A DNA stretch of 64,000 nucleotides from Marisediminitalea alba (GTDB taxonomy: Bacteria; Pseudomonadota; Gammaproteobacteria; Enterobacterales; Alteromonadaceae). Below the pieces are notes generated by a model. It ran no database searches. It saw only the letters and a program-made list of their open reading frames with translations, and was not told the origin of the DNA. Location of the stretch: assembly GCF_002993365.1 (NCBI RefSeq), contig NZ_PVNP01000198.1, positions 91,232 to 155,231 of the forward strand, written 5' to 3'. The position numbers and the translations under genes are program-made. Numbering within the stretch: the first letter of the stretch is position 1; every line of letters starts with the position of its first letter. Positions 62,676-64,000 of the stretch are shown piece after piece.

Positions 62676-63991
62676 TATGGACTCCCTGAAGTAATCAACA
62701 TCTTTTGAAAAATTAGTAGTAGATGCGCTCTTATATACGGGCTTTAAATGGAGAGCTACTCCTGCCCTTCGATGTATACGCACCAACAGTTCAATTCTCA
62801 CACACAGTGTTTAGTCACTTGAGAGGACTGGCTGAATTCTGCTGGTTGGTCTTACCATTTATTTTCGCAATTTGTTGATTTACTAACTCTTAGGCTGCTA
62901 ACAGTATCGGATTGTAATCGTCATTATTCTTTATTAGAGCAACAGCGGTTCTCACCGTTTTATTTGCTAACGCGATGGCAGCAACCTTCTTTCCCCTTCG
63001 GTCAACTAACGCCTTCAGCCACTGCTCTTTCACAGTCTTAGGCTCTCTGGATACTGCTTTATTCACTACCGACATTGCTCCCTGATAGAGCAAACTTCGC
63101 AATCTTTTATCTGCACAGTTTTTAGAAATATGTCCCAATCGCTCTTTACCGCCGGTCGAATGCTGCTTCGGTGTCAAACCTATGCATGCTGATGCATCCC
63201 GGCCTGTATTGAACTCTGTCGCATTTCCCAATCGAACGGTTAACCCCAAAGCAATCAAAGGGCCTACGCCTTCGAGTTTACTTAATTTCTGGCAAACAGG
63301 ATTATGCCGCGTGTGTTCTGCTATGAGCCTGTCATAACTTTCTATTTGAGTCGTATAGAGTTGTAACATTTGTGACTGCGCAGCCAAAGCCTGACGATAA
63401 TTCATCGGCAAGCCGTTTTCTGCATCTTCTAAAATGTCAGGCAGCGCAGTGACTAAATGATTTAACCCCTTTGCTATCACAATCCCGAATTCCGTCAACA
63501 GTCCTCGTATCTGGTTTGCCAACGCCGTCCTTTGCTCCAACTGCAGCATTCGCACCCGCTCCAGGGCCTGAAGACCCTGTTCATCTTCCTCCATGATGCC
63601 ACAAGAGTTTATATGAGGTAATTGAGCCGCAATACCGATAGCGTAGGCGTCATTTTTATCTGTTTTTTGCTTTAATTGCAGCCCTTTTACTGCGCGAGGC
63701 TGAATGATTTTTACTTGATGACCATGCCGCCTCGCTAAACGCGCCCAGTAATTCGAGCCACCACAGGCTTCCATTGCCACTAACGCTGACACATGGTTTC
63801 CCAGAAGTGCTATCAATGCTTTACGACTCATTGCTTTGTTATAATCAATTTTTCCGTCACTGTTGAACTTGCAAACCTGAAAGGAATGCTTTGCAAGGTC
63901 AATTGCAATAATTGTATTCTTAATCATGTATGGACCCCTTTGGCTAATTTGACAATTAAGACCGTACCCCTTTCAGGGAAGGGAGTCCATA
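62676..63991 (-). mobile_element. IS110-family insertion sequence (IS1111-like ends)
   Basis: The boundaries are proposed from a 12-bp perfect inverted repeat: TATGGACTCCCT at 62676-62687 and AGGGAGTCCATA at 63980-63991. The element would be about 1.3 kb with one transposase and 214 bp of non-coding DNA beyond its stop. Short inverted repeats and a long 3' non-coding end are traits of the IS1111 subgroup. A near-copy of the repeat (TATGGACCCCTT at 63929-63940) lies right before the transposase and can pair with the right end. The window stops at 64000, so the right boundary is unconfirmed. Confidence 0.6.
62890..63927 (-). CDS. IS110-family transposase
   Basis: A 345-residue recombinase. The N-terminal RuvC-like DEDD domain shows Asp10 in IAIDLAKHSF, Glu near 53 in MEACGGSNYWAR and KTDKNDAYAI near 88-97. 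The C-terminal transposase-20 domain has LEGVGPLIALGL near 218 and the ASACIGLTPKQHSTGGKERLGHISKNCADKRLRSLLYQGA segment that holds the catalytic Ser region. It is full length without frameshifts, so the element may be active. Recent work shows these enzymes are guided by an RNA made from a non-coding end of the element. Confidence 0.95.
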   Translation of the reverse strand: MIKNTIIAIDLAKHSFQVCKFNSDGKIDYNKAMSRKALIALLGNHVSALVAMEACGGSNYWARLARRHGHQVKIIQPRAVKGLQLKQKTDKNDAYAIGIAAQLPHINSCGIMEEDEQGLQALERVRMLQLEQRTALANQIRGLLTEFGIVIAKGLNHLVTALPDILEDAENGLPMNYRQALAAQSQMLQLYTTQIESYDRLIAEHTRHNPVCQKLSKLEGVGPLIALGLTVRLGNATEFNTGRDASACIGLTPKQHSTGGKERLGHISKNCADKRLRSLLYQGAMSVVNKAVSREPKTVKEQWLKALVDRRGKKVAAIALANKTVRTAVALIKNNDDYNPILLAA

Positions 63992-64000
63992 CATCTCACA

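Noticed and set aside
62504..62689. 61-codon frame next to the catalase gene
   Set aside because: Crosses two hairpins and the IS end; no family.

Overview
The window looks like a chromosomal segment of a marine gammaproteobacterium of the Alteromonadaceae type (Alteromonas, Bowmanella or Lacimicrobium relatives). This is inferred from roughly 50% GC, classic gammaproteobacterial synteny blocks (gpmI-envC-yibQ, secB-gpsA-trmL, argCBFGH, mrcA/pilMNOPQ-aroKB-damX-dam-rpe-trpS, pabA next to an argD-like aminotransferase, pyrB, hemL) and Alteromonadales-specific small families (DUF2970, TorF-like porin, DUF2982). No rRNA, tRNA, CRISPR or prophage genes were seen. The genus is not proven.

Layout. 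1-4.8 kb: end of a glycerophosphodiester phosphodiesterase, a MerC-family membrane protein behind a Zur-type operator, then the minus-strand operon gpmI-envC-yibQ. 5.1-7.4 kb: rhodanese, glutaredoxin 3, secB, gpsA. 7.4-9.9 kb: trmL, a PldB-like lipase, a TonB-domain protein, mgsA. 10.0-17.0 kb: the arginine biosynthesis operon argC-B-F-G-H-A, preceded by tandem ArgR boxes and a leader with a short ORF and a very strong terminator hairpin. 17.1-22.7 kb: hydrolase, malic enzyme, PBP1A. 22.9-31.8 kb: type IV pilus assembly genes pilMNOPQ, then aroK, aroB, damX, dam. 31.8-36.0 kb: two small membrane proteins, a TorF-like porin, rpe, trpS, pabA (gph is missing between rpe and trpS). 36.1-42.3 kb: an HDOD protein and the arginine-succinyltransferase operon astC-A-D with a DUF1338 gene, preceded by an ArgR box and closed by a terminator. 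42.3-44.6 kb: a decayed nitric-oxide/c-di-GMP signalling pair (HNOB sensor plus PAS-GGDEF-EAL protein) carrying several independent lesions. 44.8-50.4 kb: parC and a BarA-like tripartite kinase with a 7TMR-DISM sensor. 50.4-57.0 kb: DUF2982 with an overlapping 57-aa CxxC membrane protein, pyrB, hemL, a class III cyclase, htpX, a NhaR-like regulator. 57.1-62.5 kb: a DyP-like protein with an altered distal haem pocket, gamma-glutamyltranspeptidase, a glycosyltransferase, catalase. 62.7-64.0 kb: an IS110-family element running to the window end.

Common themes. Arginine synthesis and degradation are both present and both appear to be under ArgR. No separate argD lies in the arg operon, so the astC/argD aminotransferase may serve both pathways. 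The part most unlike ordinary core genome is the HNOB/GGDEF-EAL locus, which reads as a recently broken NO-responsive second-messenger module. The most interesting small features are the Zur-controlled MerC gene, the argC leader, the DyP pocket substitutions and the non-coding ends of the IS110 element.
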